Positions 35,287-44,757 of a stretch of DNA of 64,000 nucleotides are shown in pieces. The DNA comes from Arthrobacter sp. UNC362MFTsu5.1 (GTDB taxonomy: Bacteria > Actinomycetota > Actinomycetes > Actinomycetales > Micrococcaceae): contig NZ_JMLE01000006.1 of assembly GCF_000685965.1 (NCBI RefSeq), positions 62,001-126,000 of the forward strand. The letters are read 5' to 3'. The position numbers and the translations under genes were made by a program. Within the stretch, counting starts at the first letter, position 1. Each line of letters starts with the position of its first letter. Below the pieces are notes generated by a model that was not told the origin of the DNA, searched no databases, and worked only from the letters and a program-made list of their open reading frames with translations.

Positions 35287-37719
35287 GTGACCAGTGACGT
35301 GAGTGATGCCCTGCTTGGTGACTCCGAACTTGGGCTCGTGGACCGCTGGTGGCGGGCGGCCAACTACCTGTCCGTGGGCCAGATCTATCTCCGCTCCAAC
35401 CCGCTGCTGCGCGAACCACTCCGCGCCGAGGACGCCAAGTCCAGGCTCCTGGGCCACTGGGGCACCACCCCGGGACTCAACTTCGTCTACGCCCACCTCA
35501 ACCGGGCCATCCGGCGGGACCGGCAGGAGATGCTGTTCATCGCCGGACCCGGCCACGGCGGCCCGGCGGTGGTGGCCAACGCGTGGCTCGAGGGCACCTA
35601 CTCGGAGATCTACAGCAACGTGGGCAACGACGAACCGGGGCTTGCTGAGCTGTTCCGGCAGTTCTCCTACCCGGGCGGCATCCCCAGCCACGCCGCTCCC
35701 GAGACCCCGGGCTCCATCAGCGAGGGCGGCGAACTCGGCTATTCCCTGGCGCACGCGTACGGGTCCGTCTTCGACAATCCGAAGCTGATTACCGCCGTCG
35801 TGATCGGTGACGGCGAGGCGGAAACCGGGCCGCTGGCGGCCAGCTGGCACTCTCACAACTTCCTGGACCCCGTTGCTGACGGCGCAGTGCTGCCCATCCT
35901 GCACCTGAACGGCTACAAGATCGCCAACCCCACGATCCTGGCCCGGATGCCAGAGGCCCAGCTGGAACAGCTCCTGCGCGGCTACGGCCACCAGCCGTAC
36001 TTTGTCACCGTGGCGGATCCCGACGACGTCGACAGGGCCCACCGCGATTTCGCCGCTGTTCTGGATACGTGCCTGGCTGACATCCGCGCCATCCAGTCGG
36101 AGCGCCGCGCCGCCGCCGCCGTGCCGCCGGACGGCGCCCCGTCGCCAGCCGACGCAGGCGCCGGCGACGACGCAGGCGCCGCCCGGTGGCCCATGATTGT
36201 GCTGCGTTCACCCAAGGGCTGGACCGGACCCAAGCAGGTGGACGGCAAGCAGGTGGCGGGCACCTGGCGGAGCCACCAGGTGCCGCTGTCCGAGGTCCGC
36301 ACCAATCCGGAGCACCTGGCCCAGCTGGAACAGTGGCTCCAGTCCTACCGGCCGGGCGAACTGTTCGACGACGCCGGCCGGCTCATGCCCGACGTCGCGG
36401 AAAACGCTCCCGCCGGGGAGCTGCGGATGAGTGCGACGCCGTACGCCAACGGCGGCATCCTGCTGCGCGACCTCAAACTGCCGGACTACGGCAAGCACGC
36501 CGTCGAGGTGCCCGTGCCGGGCGTGGAGCGGGTCAGCGCCATGATCACCCTGGGCGGTTGGATGCGGGACGTTGTTGCGCAGAACCCCGAGACGTTCCGG
36601 CTTTTCGGCCCCGATGAGACCGCGTCCAACCGCCTCCAGGACGTCTACGACGTCACGGACAAGGTCTGGCAGTACCGGATCGACGACGTCGACGAGCACC
36701 TCGCGCGGGCCGGGCGCGTTATGGAGGTGCTCAGCGAACACCTCTGCCAGGGCTGGCTGGAAGGCTACCTCCTGACCGGCCGGCACGGAGTGTTCAGCTG
36801 CTACGAGGCCTTCATCCACATCGTCGACTCCATGTTCAACCAGCACGCCAAGTGGCTCAAGGTCCACCGGGAGCTCGCCTGGCGCCAGCCCGTGGCGTCG
36901 CTGAACTACGTCCTGTCCTCGCACGTGTGGCAGCAGGACCACAACGGCTTCTCGCACCAGGACCCGGGCTTCATCGACCACGCCGTCAACAAGAAGGCCG
37001 AGGTCATCCGGGTGTACCTGCCGCCGGATGCCAACACGCTGCTCTCCGTCATGGAGCACTGCCTCGGATCCAGGGACTACGTCAACATCGTGGTCAGCGG
37101 CAAGCAGCCCTCACCCACCTGGCTGGGACCCGCCGATGCCGCCCACCACTGCCAGCGCGGACTGGGGATCTGGGAGTTTGCCGGATCCGAGGTGCCGGGA
37201 GAAGAGCCGGACGTGGTGCTGGCCTGCGCCGGGGACGTACCCACGGTGGAGACCGTCGCCGCCGCGGAGTTGCTGAAGGAAGGCGCCCCCGGGCTGAAGA
37301 TCCGGGTGGTCAACGTGGTGGACCTGATGCGGCTCCAGGACGACCGAGAACACCCCCACGGGCTGAGCTCACGCGACTTCGACGGCATCTTCACCGCGGA
37401 CAAGCCGATCATCTTCGCCTACCACGGCTACCCGTCCCTGATCCACCGGCTGGCCTACCGGCGCACCAACCAGGAAGGCCTGCACGTCCGCGGCTACAAG
37501 GAAGAAGGCACCACCACGACGGCGTTCGACATGGCCATGCTCAACGGGATTGACCGCTTCCAGCTGGCCATCGACGCCATCGACCGGGTTCCCGGACTGG
37601 CGGAGCGGCACTCCCTGCTGCGCCAGTCGCTGCAGGACCAGCGCATCCGGGCGCACAACCACACGCGCAGCCACGGCGAGGACATGGCGGAGATCCGCGA
37701 CTGGACGCTTGGCGGGTAG
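35287..37719 (+). CDS. xfp: Xylulose-5-phosphate / fructose-6-phosphate phosphoketolase
   Basis: A thiamine-diphosphate enzyme that splits xylulose 5-phosphate or fructose 6-phosphate with phosphate into acetyl phosphate and an aldose phosphate. The 810-aa length is normal. Visible blocks are [14 protein letters not shown] near the start, G-P-G-H-G-G-P-A, the TPP/Mg motif [16 protein letters not shown], and the C-terminal H-G-Y-P-S-L-I-H. The GTG at 35287 was chosen because GAGGA lies 5 bases upstream; the frame is open to 34753, but the extra residues are not protein-like. No acetate kinase gene is nearby. Confidence 0.95.
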   Translation: MTSDVSDALLGDSELGLVDRWWRAANYLSVGQIYLRSNPLLREPLRAEDAKSRLLGHWGTTPGLNFVYAHLNRAIRRDRQEMLFIAGPGHGGPAVVANAWLEGTYSEIYSNVGNDEPGLAELFRQFSYPGGIPSHAAPETPGSISEGGELGYSLAHAYGSVFDNPKLITAVVIGDGEAETGPLAASWHSHNFLDPVADGAVLPILHLNGYKIANPTILARMPEAQLEQLLRGYGHQPYFVTVADPDDVDRAHRDFAAVLDTCLADIRAIQSERRAAAAVPPDGAPSPADAGAGDDAGAARWPMIVLRSPKGWTGPKQVDGKQVAGTWRSHQVPLSEVRTNPEHLAQLEQWLQSYRPGELFDDAGRLMPDVAENAPAGELRMSATPYANGGILLRDLKLPDYGKHAVEVPVPGVERVSAMITLGGWMRDVVAQNPETFRLFGPDETASNRLQDVYDVTDKVWQYRIDDVDEHLARAGRVMEVLSEHLCQGWLEGYLLTGRHGVFSCYEAFIHIVDSMFNQHAKWLKVHRELAWRQPVASLNYVLSSHVWQQDHNGFSHQDPGFIDHAVNKKAEVIRVYLPPDANTLLSVMEHCLGSRDYVNIVVSGKQPSPTWLGPADAAHHCQRGLGIWEFAGSEVPGEEPDVVLACAGDVPTVETVAAAELLKEGAPGLKIRVVNVVDLMRLQDDREHPHGLSSRDFDGIFTADKPIIFAYHGYPSLIHRLAYRRTNQEGLHVRGYKEEGTTTTAFDMAMLNGIDRFQLAIDAIDRVPGLAERHSLLRQSLQDQRIRAHNHTRSHGEDMAEIRDWTLGG

Positions 37720-37748
37720 CCCCGGGGCGGGCAGCGCTCGGGGCGTAG

Positions 37749-37792
37749 CCCGGGAAGGGTAGTCCGGTGAACGCAGGTTACCCGGTCCCGGG
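37749..37792. terminator. Possible bidirectional terminator
   Basis: CCCGGG + GGGTA (37749-37761) can pair with TACCC + CCCGGG (37779-37792) with small internal bulges, spanning the ends of the convergent xfp and DUF429 genes. The second arm overlaps the end of the DUF429 gene. Confidence 0.4.
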
Positions 37793-38536
37793 CAGGCCCG
37801 CGAGCGGGCCGGACGGCACATGGATCCAGCCTTCGCTGAGGGCCGCGGCGGCATGGTCATCCGGCGGCATCAGGGTCTGGCGGAGGCTCACGGCGCGGGC
37901 CGTGAGCGAGGCGATGACGGCGTCGAACATGTCGTCGGAGGCTTCGAGGGCATCACGGTATCCGGCCAGGTCCAGCCAGGGCGCAGCGGCGGTCAGGCTG
38001 TCCAGGATCACGCCCAGCCGCTCCGCCTCCGCGGTGCCGCGCCCTTTGTAGCCGCGGGCGCGGATTCCCCAGAGTTTCAGCGAGGCGGCGGGGTAGACCT
38101 CCGCCAGCCGCCCGGAGCCGTCCCTGGCCTGCGGGCCGTAATCCTGTGCGATCTTGGCCTGGATGACCGCGCAGCGCATGGCGGGATGGGCCAGCCGGTC
38201 CGCGGAGACGCTGAGCGGAATGAGGCCGGTGGCGCCCGTGACGAACCTGTCGGTGTCCCTGTAGGCCAGCAGCCGGCGGCCCGCAATCCCGTCGTGGTCC
38301 AGGACCGGATGCGGGTCGAACTCCAGGTGCCCGGCAAGGAACGGAAGGAGTGCGTCCGGCCAGCCCAGCGGGCAGTCGACGCCCGTCAAGTCGCTGCTGC
38401 CGAACAGCTCCACGATCTCCTCGTCGGTGACGTCCAGGGAGAGGTGGACAAGCCGCGCACCACCTTCCGTCCACTCGAGAACCGCCGCCGCGGTTTTCCT
38501 GGTGGCCGCAGCGAGGTCCACGCCCAGGGTCCTCAC
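37778..38536 (-). CDS. DUF429 family protein
   Basis: The 252-aa protein begins L-G-V-D-L-A-A-A-T-R-K-T-A-A-A-V, the RNase-H-like first strand of DUF429. It continues with V-D-C-P-L-G-W-P and a C-terminal D-D-M-F-D-A-V-I-A-S-L-T-A-R-A. The spaced acidic residues suggest a nuclease-like metal site, but no activity is known to me. The GTG start lies 3 bp after the stop of the carboxylesterase gene, with the stop and start close enough for translational coupling. Confidence 0.75.
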   Translation of the reverse strand: MRTLGVDLAAATRKTAAAVLEWTEGGARLVHLSLDVTDEEIVELFGSSDLTGVDCPLGWPDALLPFLAGHLEFDPHPVLDHDGIAGRRLLAYRDTDRFVTGATGLIPLSVSADRLAHPAMRCAVIQAKIAQDYGPQARDGSGRLAEVYPAASLKLWGIRARGYKGRGTAEAERLGVILDSLTAAAPWLDLAGYRDALEASDDMFDAVIASLTARAVSLRQTLMPPDDHAAAALSEGWIHVPSGPLAGLPGTG

Positions 38537-38539
38537 GGG

Positions 38540-39880
38540 TCAGGCGGAACGGTAGCGGAGCGTGCCGGGGAGTTCTCCCCGGGTATCGAGGCCCTCCCCG
38601 GAAGCGAACCGGGCCCAGATGGCGCGGAGGGCGCGGCCCTGGGCGTCGATGTCGTCCCAGGTGGCGCCCGCGACAAGGCCGGCCGTGGCCCACGTCTGTT
38701 TGTTTCCGAACAGCAGCGGCAGGTCAACCGTGTGGGCGGCCCCAAAGTAGTTCCCGGGCGCGGCCCACGTGAGCACGTAGCTGTACGCTTTTCCTCCGGC
38801 CCGGGCATGCCGCCGGGCGAACTTGCGGGCGGCCCGGCCGTAAACGGCTTGGGTCACGGCACGGCTGACTGCGTTAACGACGGCGGTTCCTAGCACCGGG
38901 ATTTTGGCCAGGCGTTCGGCGACGGGGTTTCCCGGCAGGAACATCCGTGCCTCGTCGGCGGTATGGCCGATCAGGACCTCGATGCCGGGCGCGGCCGAGT
39001 TCCACGCGGCTTCAATCTCGTGTTCCGGCGGCAGCGGTGCGTGTCCGTACTGCGTGCCGAAGGGCATGGCGGCCTTCAGCCCGTACTTCCGGGCCACCTG
39101 GGAAACACGCCCTTCGATGGCAACCACGTCCATCGCGGGGGTGTCTTCGGTGACATGTTCCGCAGCGACGCCCATCGCGGCGTTCATCTTCTCCCGGCCC
39201 CGGGTAATGCCCAGGGGCGCACTCTGGATGATGGCGCGCTGGAACAGCGAGGCTGCCTCCGGCGTCGCCATCAGATGCGCGACGGCGTCGCCTCCCGCCG
39301 ACTGGCCAAAGGCGGTCACGCGCTCTGGATCGCCGCCGAAGGCGCGGATATTGCGCTGCACCCAGCGGAACGCCTCAAGCTGGTCCAGCAGGCCGAGATT
39401 TCCGGGCCGGCCTGTGCCGGTCGCGAGATATCCGAACAGGCCCAGGCGGTACGTCACGGAGACAACGATGACCCGGTTCTCGGCCACCAGGGTCTTGGGA
39501 TCGAAAATGGCCAGGTCGCCGGAGCCCGAGGTGTAGGACCCGCCGTGGAGCCACACCATGACCGGAACGCGCTCGCCGTCGGCAAGGCCGGCCGGGATGG
39601 TGATCGAGAGGCGCTGGCAGTCTTCGCTGCCGGGAAGCTCACCGTAGCGGGTTCCGAGGATGTCGTCGAGGAACGGCACCGGGCCCTGCGGGCACGCGGG
39701 GGAGAGCGAGGTTGCGGCCAGGACTTCGGTCCAGTCGGGTGCACTGGCCGGCGGCTGGAAGCGGCCCGCCGTGGCGTACGGGATTCCCGTGGCGCGCACG
39801 ACGTCGCCGTCGCGCCAGCCGCTGACCGGCCCGCAGGGCGGACTGAAGCACGGAGGATTGAAGGCAGGAACGTCACTCAT
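38540..39880 (-). CDS. Type B carboxylesterase / lipase family
   Basis: The 446-aa alpha/beta hydrolase of the carboxylesterase type B group cleaves ester bonds. The oxyanion motif W-L-H-G-G-S-Y, nucleophile elbow F-G-Q-S-A-G-G, the acidic region I-G-H-T-A-D-E-A, and a likely catalytic His in A-A-H-T-V-D-L-P-L are in the family order. There is no signal peptide, so it is cytosolic. It is 3 bp before the DUF429 gene and likely co-transcribed. Natural substrate unknown. Confidence 0.85.
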   Translation of the reverse strand: MSDVPAFNPPCFSPPCGPVSGWRDGDVVRATGIPYATAGRFQPPASAPDWTEVLAATSLSPACPQGPVPFLDDILGTRYGELPGSEDCQRLSITIPAGLADGERVPVMVWLHGGSYTSGSGDLAIFDPKTLVAENRVIVVSVTYRLGLFGYLATGTGRPGNLGLLDQLEAFRWVQRNIRAFGGDPERVTAFGQSAGGDAVAHLMATPEAASLFQRAIIQSAPLGITRGREKMNAAMGVAAEHVTEDTPAMDVVAIEGRVSQVARKYGLKAAMPFGTQYGHAPLPPEHEIEAAWNSAAPGIEVLIGHTADEARMFLPGNPVAERLAKIPVLGTAVVNAVSRAVTQAVYGRAARKFARRHARAGGKAYSYVLTWAAPGNYFGAAHTVDLPLLFGNKQTWATAGLVAGATWDDIDAQGRALRAIWARFASGEGLDTRGELPGTLRYRSA

Positions 39881-39959
39881 AAGGCAACGATTTCACGGAA
39901 GGCTGGCACACTCCTGAGAACGACGACGGCGGGTGCCGGGTTCCCGTGCTCCCCGCCAG

Positions 39960-40025
39960 AGCGCGAGCGGACACTTGAGGCCCCGGAATCCGCAGATTCC
40001 AGGGCCTCAAGTGTCCGTTCGCGCT
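39960..40025. repeat. Palindromic intergenic element, copy A
   Basis: Arms of 31 bases (39960-39990 and 39995-40025) are separated by the 4-base loop CGCA and match at 29 positions. The outer 24 bases begin AGCGCGAGCGGACA and are shared with the element at 56218-56273, with compensatory changes in the stem. It lies 20 bp after the ppa stop, so a terminator role is likely in addition to being a dispersed repeat. Confidence 0.8.
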
Positions 40026-40045
40026 AATGCGCGGCGATGGCGTAA

Positions 40046-40534
40046 CTAGTGTGCTGCCGGAACGTAGCGCTTGATGGAAGCTTCCAGCTCGGCTTCGGCA
40101 GCGGCGCGGTCGCCCCAGCCTTCAGCCTTGACCCACTTGCCCGGCTCCAGGTCCTTGTAGCGGGTGAAGAAGTGCTCGATTTCCTTGATCAGGTATTCGC
40201 TGACGTCGCTGACCTCTTTGATGTGGTCGAAGCGGGCGTCGGTGGGAACGCAGAGGACCTTGGCGTCCCCGCCGCCGTCGTCGGTCATGTTGAACACGCC
40301 GATGGGGCGGGCTTCAACGATGACGCCCGGGTGCAGATCGAAGTCCTGCAGGAGCACCAGTGCGTCCAGCGGGTCGCCGTCTTCGCCGAGCGTGTTCTCG
40401 AAGAAACCGTAGTGGGTGGGGTACTGCATGGACGTAAACAGGACACGGTCCAGGCGGACGCGGCCGGTCTCGTGATCGACTTCGTACTTGACGCGTGATC
40501 CCTTGGGGATCTCGATGGTCACGTCATGCTTCAT
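40046..40534 (-). CDS. ppa: Inorganic pyrophosphatase, family I
   Basis: It hydrolyses pyrophosphate to phosphate, driving biosynthetic reactions. The 162-aa protein shows the family I order: [12 protein letters not shown] at the start, the Y-P-T-H-Y-G-F segment, and the metal-binding D-G-D-P-L-D-A-L-V. The ATG at 40534 has GAGGAG 7 bases upstream; the longer frame up to 40642 lacks homology. It is divergent from the dacB gene (151 bp), and the palindromic element A follows its stop. Confidence 0.96.
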   Translation of the reverse strand: MKHDVTIEIPKGSRVKYEVDHETGRVRLDRVLFTSMQYPTHYGFFENTLGEDGDPLDALVLLQDFDLHPGVIVEARPIGVFNMTDDGGGDAKVLCVPTDARFDHIKEVSDVSEYLIKEIEHFFTRYKDLEPGKWVKAEGWGDRAAAEAELEASIKRYVPAAH

Positions 40535-40685
40535 GGAATGCTCCTCGACTTCAGGGTGTTCGCGGCACACAGAATGACCAGCAAAAGGAGTGTCGGTGCC
40601 GCCGACTACTATTGAGGATATAGCGATAGGCCCAGGTTTCATGAACTAGTGGGGACATTTCAGGACTATAAGGACCAGCAGCAGC

Positions 40686-42158
40686 ATGAAACGCATGATG
40701 AGCCACGTGGCCAGCCATCCCTGGGCCGCCATCATCAGGCGGCAACTGCCGCTCGCGCTGCTCACCATCCTGATTGTGGCGCTCGCCGTCCCCGCGGCCA
40801 TGCTGATCGCCCCTGCCTTCACCGGGCGCGGCCCGGAGCCGGCAAACACTGAGTCTGCTGTTCCCGCCTGGCAGCAGGTCCCGCGGGACCTCTCCCTTCC
40901 GCAGGGAATCGCCCCCCTCAAGGACTCGGCTCCGGTGCCCTGGCCGGACGCCCTCGGCGCCCAGCTCAACACCACACTGCAGGCCGACGGCGGCGGGTCC
41001 TTTACCGGCGTGGTGCAGGACGCCGCCACCGGGCAGGTGCTGTTTGACCGCGGCGGTGCGGAAGCCCGGGTGCCCGCCTCCAACATGAAGCTCCTGACGG
41101 CCGCCGCCGCCGTCCGTGCCATCGGCCCGGACCAGCGCTTCAGCACCAAGGTTGTGTCCGGGGCTGAGCCGGAGTCGGTGGTTCTCACCGGCGGCGGCGA
41201 CGTCCTGCTGGGTGCGGGGGAGTCGTCCCGGGACGGCGTGCTGGGCCACGCCGGACTGGCCACGCTGGCCCAGCTCACGGTCAAGGCCCTGCAGGAAAGC
41301 GGCGTCAAGGGCCCGGTGCAGGTACGGCTGGACGATTCCTTGTTCACCGGTCCGGCGCTGAACCCGACGTGGAGTCCGGACGATGTGGCAGCCGGCGAGA
41401 CCGCACCCCTGTTCCCGCTCGCCCTCAATTCGGCCAGATACGACCCCGCAGTGACCACCGGACCGCGTCCGCAGGACGCCGCCATGACAGCGGCAGAGGC
41501 GTTCTCCGCCCAGCTCACGACGGCGGCCGCCGCCGCCGGGCTGTCCGTCACGCCCGGCGTCGTGCGTGGCCAGGCACCGGAAAGCAGCAAGGTGCTGGCC
41601 GAGGTCCAGTCCGCCACGCTCCGCCAGCAGGTGGACCTGATGCTTCAGACCTCGGACAACTACCTCGCCGAGGTGCTGGGCCGGCTGGCGGCCGTCGCCG
41701 CCGGACAGCCCGGCAGCAATGACGGCGCCACGGCCGCGGTGTTCAAACAGGTGCAGGACCTCGGAATCCCCACGGACGGCCTTCGCGTGGCCGACGTCTC
41801 GGGGCTGTCGCTGGGCAACCAGGTCTCGGCCGGGCAACTGGCCGAGATCGTCCGGGCCATCACCTCCGGCACGGACCCCAGCCTGCGGGCGGCCATCGGC
41901 GGCTTCCCCGTGGCCGGCCTGACCGGAACCCTGGGCAGCAGGTACACCGACGCATCGACGGAGCGCGGTGCCGGGCTGGTCCGGGCCAAAACCGGAACCC
42001 TGAATTCCGTGATCGCCCTGAGCGGCTACGTGGTGGACGCCGACGGGCGCCTCCTGGTGTTCTCCTTTATAGGAAACGGGCTGCAGCCCGGCGCTGCGGG
42101 CAACCGGACCGCGCTGGACCGCACGGCGTCGGCCCTGGCTTCCTGCGGGTGCCGCTAG
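40686..42158 (+). CDS. dacB: D-alanyl-D-alanine carboxypeptidase/endopeptidase (PBP4, DacB)
   Basis: This penicillin-binding protein of class C trims or cuts peptidoglycan cross-links outside the membrane. The 490-aa product has an N-terminal membrane anchor (about 20-45), the serine motif S-N-M-K (S132, K135), S-D-N in the middle, and K-T-G (K435) near the end, with the large insert between the first two motifs typical of PBP4. AAGGA precedes the ATG at 40686. It begins the conserved block leading to tilS-hpt-ftsH. Its stop shares a CTAG with a small convergent gene. Confidence 0.93.
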   Translation: MKRMMSHVASHPWAAIIRRQLPLALLTILIVALAVPAAMLIAPAFTGRGPEPANTESAVPAWQQVPRDLSLPQGIAPLKDSAPVPWPDALGAQLNTTLQADGGGSFTGVVQDAATGQVLFDRGGAEARVPASNMKLLTAAAAVRAIGPDQRFSTKVVSGAEPESVVLTGGGDVLLGAGESSRDGVLGHAGLATLAQLTVKALQESGVKGPVQVRLDDSLFTGPALNPTWSPDDVAAGETAPLFPLALNSARYDPAVTTGPRPQDAAMTAAEAFSAQLTTAAAAAGLSVTPGVVRGQAPESSKVLAEVQSATLRQQVDLMLQTSDNYLAEVLGRLAAVAAGQPGSNDGATAAVFKQVQDLGIPTDGLRVADVSGLSLGNQVSAGQLAEIVRAITSGTDPSLRAAIGGFPVAGLTGTLGSRYTDASTERGAGLVRAKTGTLNSVIALSGYVVDADGRLLVFSFIGNGLQPGAAGNRTALDRTASALASCGCR

Positions 42159-42322
42159 TTTTCTGAAGCGGAACTCAGCCGCACTCCGGTTCCGGGTGAT
42201 GCCTCCGCAGCCCCAAACGCGGCGGTGCCCAGCAGCGCAGCCATCAGCACAGCCGACAGGACGGACCTCCAGCCGGTGCTCTTACCCAGGCTCAGCGGCG
42301 GGATCGGACGGTACGCAATCAT
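42155..42322 (-). CDS. Small secreted or membrane peptide
   Basis: A 55-aa protein whose ATG at 42322 has a strong AAGGAG 7 bases upstream; the longer frame to 42373 is less likely. It has a short polar start, a basic S-T-G-W-R segment, a hydrophobic helix (V-L-S-A-V-L-M-A-A-L-L-G-T-A-A-F-G) and an A-E-A-S cut-like site, leaving a tail of about 15 residues. It could be a signal-peptide-bearing micropeptide or a single-pass membrane protein. Its stop overlaps that of dacB by 4 bp. No family recognised. Confidence 0.55.
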   Translation of the reverse strand: MIAYRPIPPLSLGKSTGWRSVLSAVLMAALLGTAAFGAAEASPGTGVRLSSASEN

Positions 42323-42420
42323 CGGACTCTCCTTGGTGGTGTGGACTTCGGTACCAACTCTGGTCCGGAACATTTGTGTTCCTCTGTTCCGATCCTGTGC
42401 CCTGCCTGTGCGTTGAACCC

Positions 42421-42438
42421 GTTCGCCGGTCAGCGAAC
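42421..42438. promoter_or_regulatory. Inverted repeat in divergent promoter
   Basis: GTTCGC-CGGTCA-GCGAAC, perfect 6-base arms, lies between the small peptide gene and the metalloprotease gene, 31 bp before the latter. It resembles operator sites of Cro/ClgR-like regulators but has a spacer one base longer than the ClgR consensus I recall. Confidence 0.35.
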
Positions 42439-42469
42439 TTAAGGCGTAACCGCAGGGTGCTGTGATCTG

Positions 42470-43597
42470 ATGGACGCTATGGAGTCAACTGCAGGCGATT
42501 CATCAGCACAGGCCCAGGCACTGATCAACTGGGAGCTCGCAGCGTCAACAGCCGCGCGGCTGGCTCCCGCGGGCCCCGCGCTGGGGTCCGCCGAAATCGG
42601 GGCGGCCGTGGAGAACCTGCGCCTCATGGCGGACATTTCCGTGCCGCACGTCCACGACATCACCGGGCTGGAGGCGGCACGGGACCTCCGTGATTCGTCC
42701 GTGCTGGTGGTGGACCGCGCTTCCTGGGCCAAGGCCAACACCCAGAGCTTTGCCGTCATGCTGAAACCGGCCATGGAAAAGATGCTCGAAGGCCGGCGCG
42801 GAACCATGAGCCCCGGTGCCGCATCCGTGAGCGGAGCCATCACCGGAAGCCAGCTGGGCGCCGTGCTCGCCTTCCTCTCCAGCAAGGTCCTGGGCCAGTA
42901 CGATCCTTTCTCGGCGCTCGCCGAGGACTCCACCGCCCCCGCCGCCGGGCGCCTGCTGCTGGTGGCGCCGAACATCGTCCAGGTGGAGCGCGAACTCAAC
43001 GTTGCCCCCGAGGATTTCCGGCTGTGGGTCTGCCTGCACGAACAGACCCACCGCGTCCAGTTCGCCGCCGCGCCCTGGCTCCGCCACCACATGCTCAACG
43101 AAATCGACAATCTCAGCGAACACCTGCTGGGCAACGTGGACACGCTCCTCGAACGAGCATCGGCCGCGGCCCGGTCGCTGAAGGACCGCACGGCCGCCGG
43201 AACAGCGCCCGGCCGCGGCGCCATCCTGGACCTGCTGCAGGACCCGGAGGAAAAAGCTTCCCTCTCGCACCTGACTGCCGTGATGAGCCTGCTGGAGGGC
43301 CACGCCAACGTGGTGATGGACGCCGTGGATTCCAGCATCGTCCCGTCCGTCAAGACCATCCGGCAACGCTTCAACGCCCGTGGCAAGGACCGCGGCGTCG
43401 TGGAGAAGTTCATCCGCGGCCTGCTGGGCCTCGATGCCAAGATGCGGCAGTACACGGACGGCGCCAAGTTTGTCCGCGCCGTGGTGGACGTCGCCGGCAT
43501 GGACGGCTTCAACCGGGTCTGGGAATCCGCCGGGAACCTGCCCACCGAACCGGAAATCCATGACGCCAAGCTCTGGCTCGAGCGGATGGGGCTCTAG
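42470..43597 (+). CDS. Zinc-dependent metalloprotease, DUF2342 family
   Basis: The 375-aa protein carries the zincin motif H-E-Q-T-H at residues 190-194 and a downstream E-G-H-A-N-V-V-M-D-A that supplies the third ligand. This is the DUF2342 group, often labelled coenzyme F420-biosynthesis-associated. In actinobacteria it nearly always sits between dacB and tilS. Its substrate is unknown. The start may be 42470 or the ATG at 42479. It ends directly before the TTG of tilS. Confidence 0.85.
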   Translation: MDAMESTAGDSSAQAQALINWELAASTAARLAPAGPALGSAEIGAAVENLRLMADISVPHVHDITGLEAARDLRDSSVLVVDRASWAKANTQSFAVMLKPAMEKMLEGRRGTMSPGAASVSGAITGSQLGAVLAFLSSKVLGQYDPFSALAEDSTAPAAGRLLLVAPNIVQVERELNVAPEDFRLWVCLHEQTHRVQFAAAPWLRHHMLNEIDNLSEHLLGNVDTLLERASAAARSLKDRTAAGTAPGRGAILDLLQDPEEKASLSHLTAVMSLLEGHANVVMDAVDSSIVPSVKTIRQRFNARGKDRGVVEKFIRGLLGLDAKMRQYTDGAKFVRAVVDVAGMDGFNRVWESAGNLPTEPEIHDAKLWLERMGL

Positions 43598-44728
43598 TTG
43601 TCCCAACCCGCAACCGGACGACGGCGTCCCGGCCGGCTGTCGCCCGTCGTCGGCAAGGCGCGCAAAATGTTGCAGAACGCCCTGGCCGACGCCGGCTACC
43701 CCGGCCGGGTGCTCGTCGCCTGCAGCGGCGGCCCGGACTCCCTGGCCCTGGCCGCCGTCGCGTCCTACTTCGGGCGCCGCGGCCACGTGGACGGGCACCC
43801 CGTATCGGTGGGCGCCGTCGTCGTGGACCATCAGCTGCAGCCCGGCTCAGCCGGCGTTGCCGCCCAGACCGCAGACATCCTCCGGGGCCTGGGACTCTCT
43901 CCCGTGGACATCCGGCGGGTTGACGTCGCGTCCACCGGGATCGGCCCCGAAGCCGCTGCGCGGGACGCCCGGCACGCCGCCCTGGAGGAAGCCGCCGCCC
44001 AGGCCGGTGCCGGCGCGATCCTCCTCGGCCACACCCTGGATGACCAGGCGGAACAGGTGCTGCTGGGACTGGCCCGGGGCTCCGGAACACGCTCGCTCGC
44101 GGGAATGCGGCCGGTCCGCGGACTCCTGCTCCGGCCTTTCCTGGGCCTCCGCCGTGCCGACACCCTGGAGATCTGCGCCGTCGAAGGCCTGGACCCGTGG
44201 CACGATCCGAGCAATGCCGATCCGTCCTTTGCACGGTCAAGGACGCGGGTGGAGGTCCTTCCGATGCTGGAGGAAAAACTTGGTCCCGGCGTCGCGGAGT
44301 CCCTCGCCCGGACGGCGGCCATCCTGCAGCTGGACGCCGATTACCTCGACGACGTGGCGAACAGCACTTATGGGCAACTGGCCGAGCAATCCGGCGACGA
44401 AGTCAGCCTGCCTGAGAAAGCCCTGGGCGAGCTGGCCCCCGCCATCCGGTTCCGGGTGATCGCGAAGGCGGCCGCCGCCGTCGGGGGCCAGCAACCAAGC
44501 TATCAACGGCTGCTCGCCGCGGAAGCGCTCCTGCGCCGGCAGGGCTCCGCCGGTCCCGTGGAACTTCCCGGCGGCGTGAGTGCCTACCGGCTTTCCCTAG
44601 CGCAGATCCTCGCCGGCGAAGGGCAGAATCAGCTGGCCGGGGCGCAGGACGCTCCCAACGGCGGTCCCCGCGAAGCCGCCCGCTGTGGGAAGCTAGTATT
44701 CCGGCTTCACAAGCCGCCCCAAAAATAG
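43598..44728 (+). CDS. tilS: tRNA(Ile)-lysidine synthase
   Basis: It attaches lysine to C34 of the CAU-anticodon tRNA-Ile so that it reads AUA codons. The 376-aa enzyme has the PP-loop ATP motif A-C-S-G-G-P-D-S (S43) and a second block H-T-L-D-D-Q-A-E-Q-V. The TTG at 43598 directly follows the stop of the metalloprotease gene, with GGATGGGG upstream, so translation is coupled. The large C-terminal domain of the E. coli type is shortened, as usual in actinobacteria. hpt follows after 29 bp. Confidence 0.93.
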   Translation: MSQPATGRRRPGRLSPVVGKARKMLQNALADAGYPGRVLVACSGGPDSLALAAVASYFGRRGHVDGHPVSVGAVVVDHQLQPGSAGVAAQTADILRGLGLSPVDIRRVDVASTGIGPEAAARDARHAALEEAAAQAGAGAILLGHTLDDQAEQVLLGLARGSGTRSLAGMRPVRGLLLRPFLGLRRADTLEICAVEGLDPWHDPSNADPSFARSRTRVEVLPMLEEKLGPGVAESLARTAAILQLDADYLDDVANSTYGQLAEQSGDEVSLPEKALGELAPAIRFRVIAKAAAAVGGQQPSYQRLLAAEALLRRQGSAGPVELPGGVSAYRLSLAQILAGEGQNQLAGAQDAPNGGPREAARCGKLVFRLHKPPQK

Positions 44729-44757
44729 TCGCACCCGCATCTACACAGGAGCCATTG

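Noticed and set aside
42421..42438. ClgR site before the metalloprotease gene
   Set aside because: Arms look similar, but the spacer between CGC and GCG is six bases where the consensus I recall has five; kept only as an unnamed inverted repeat.
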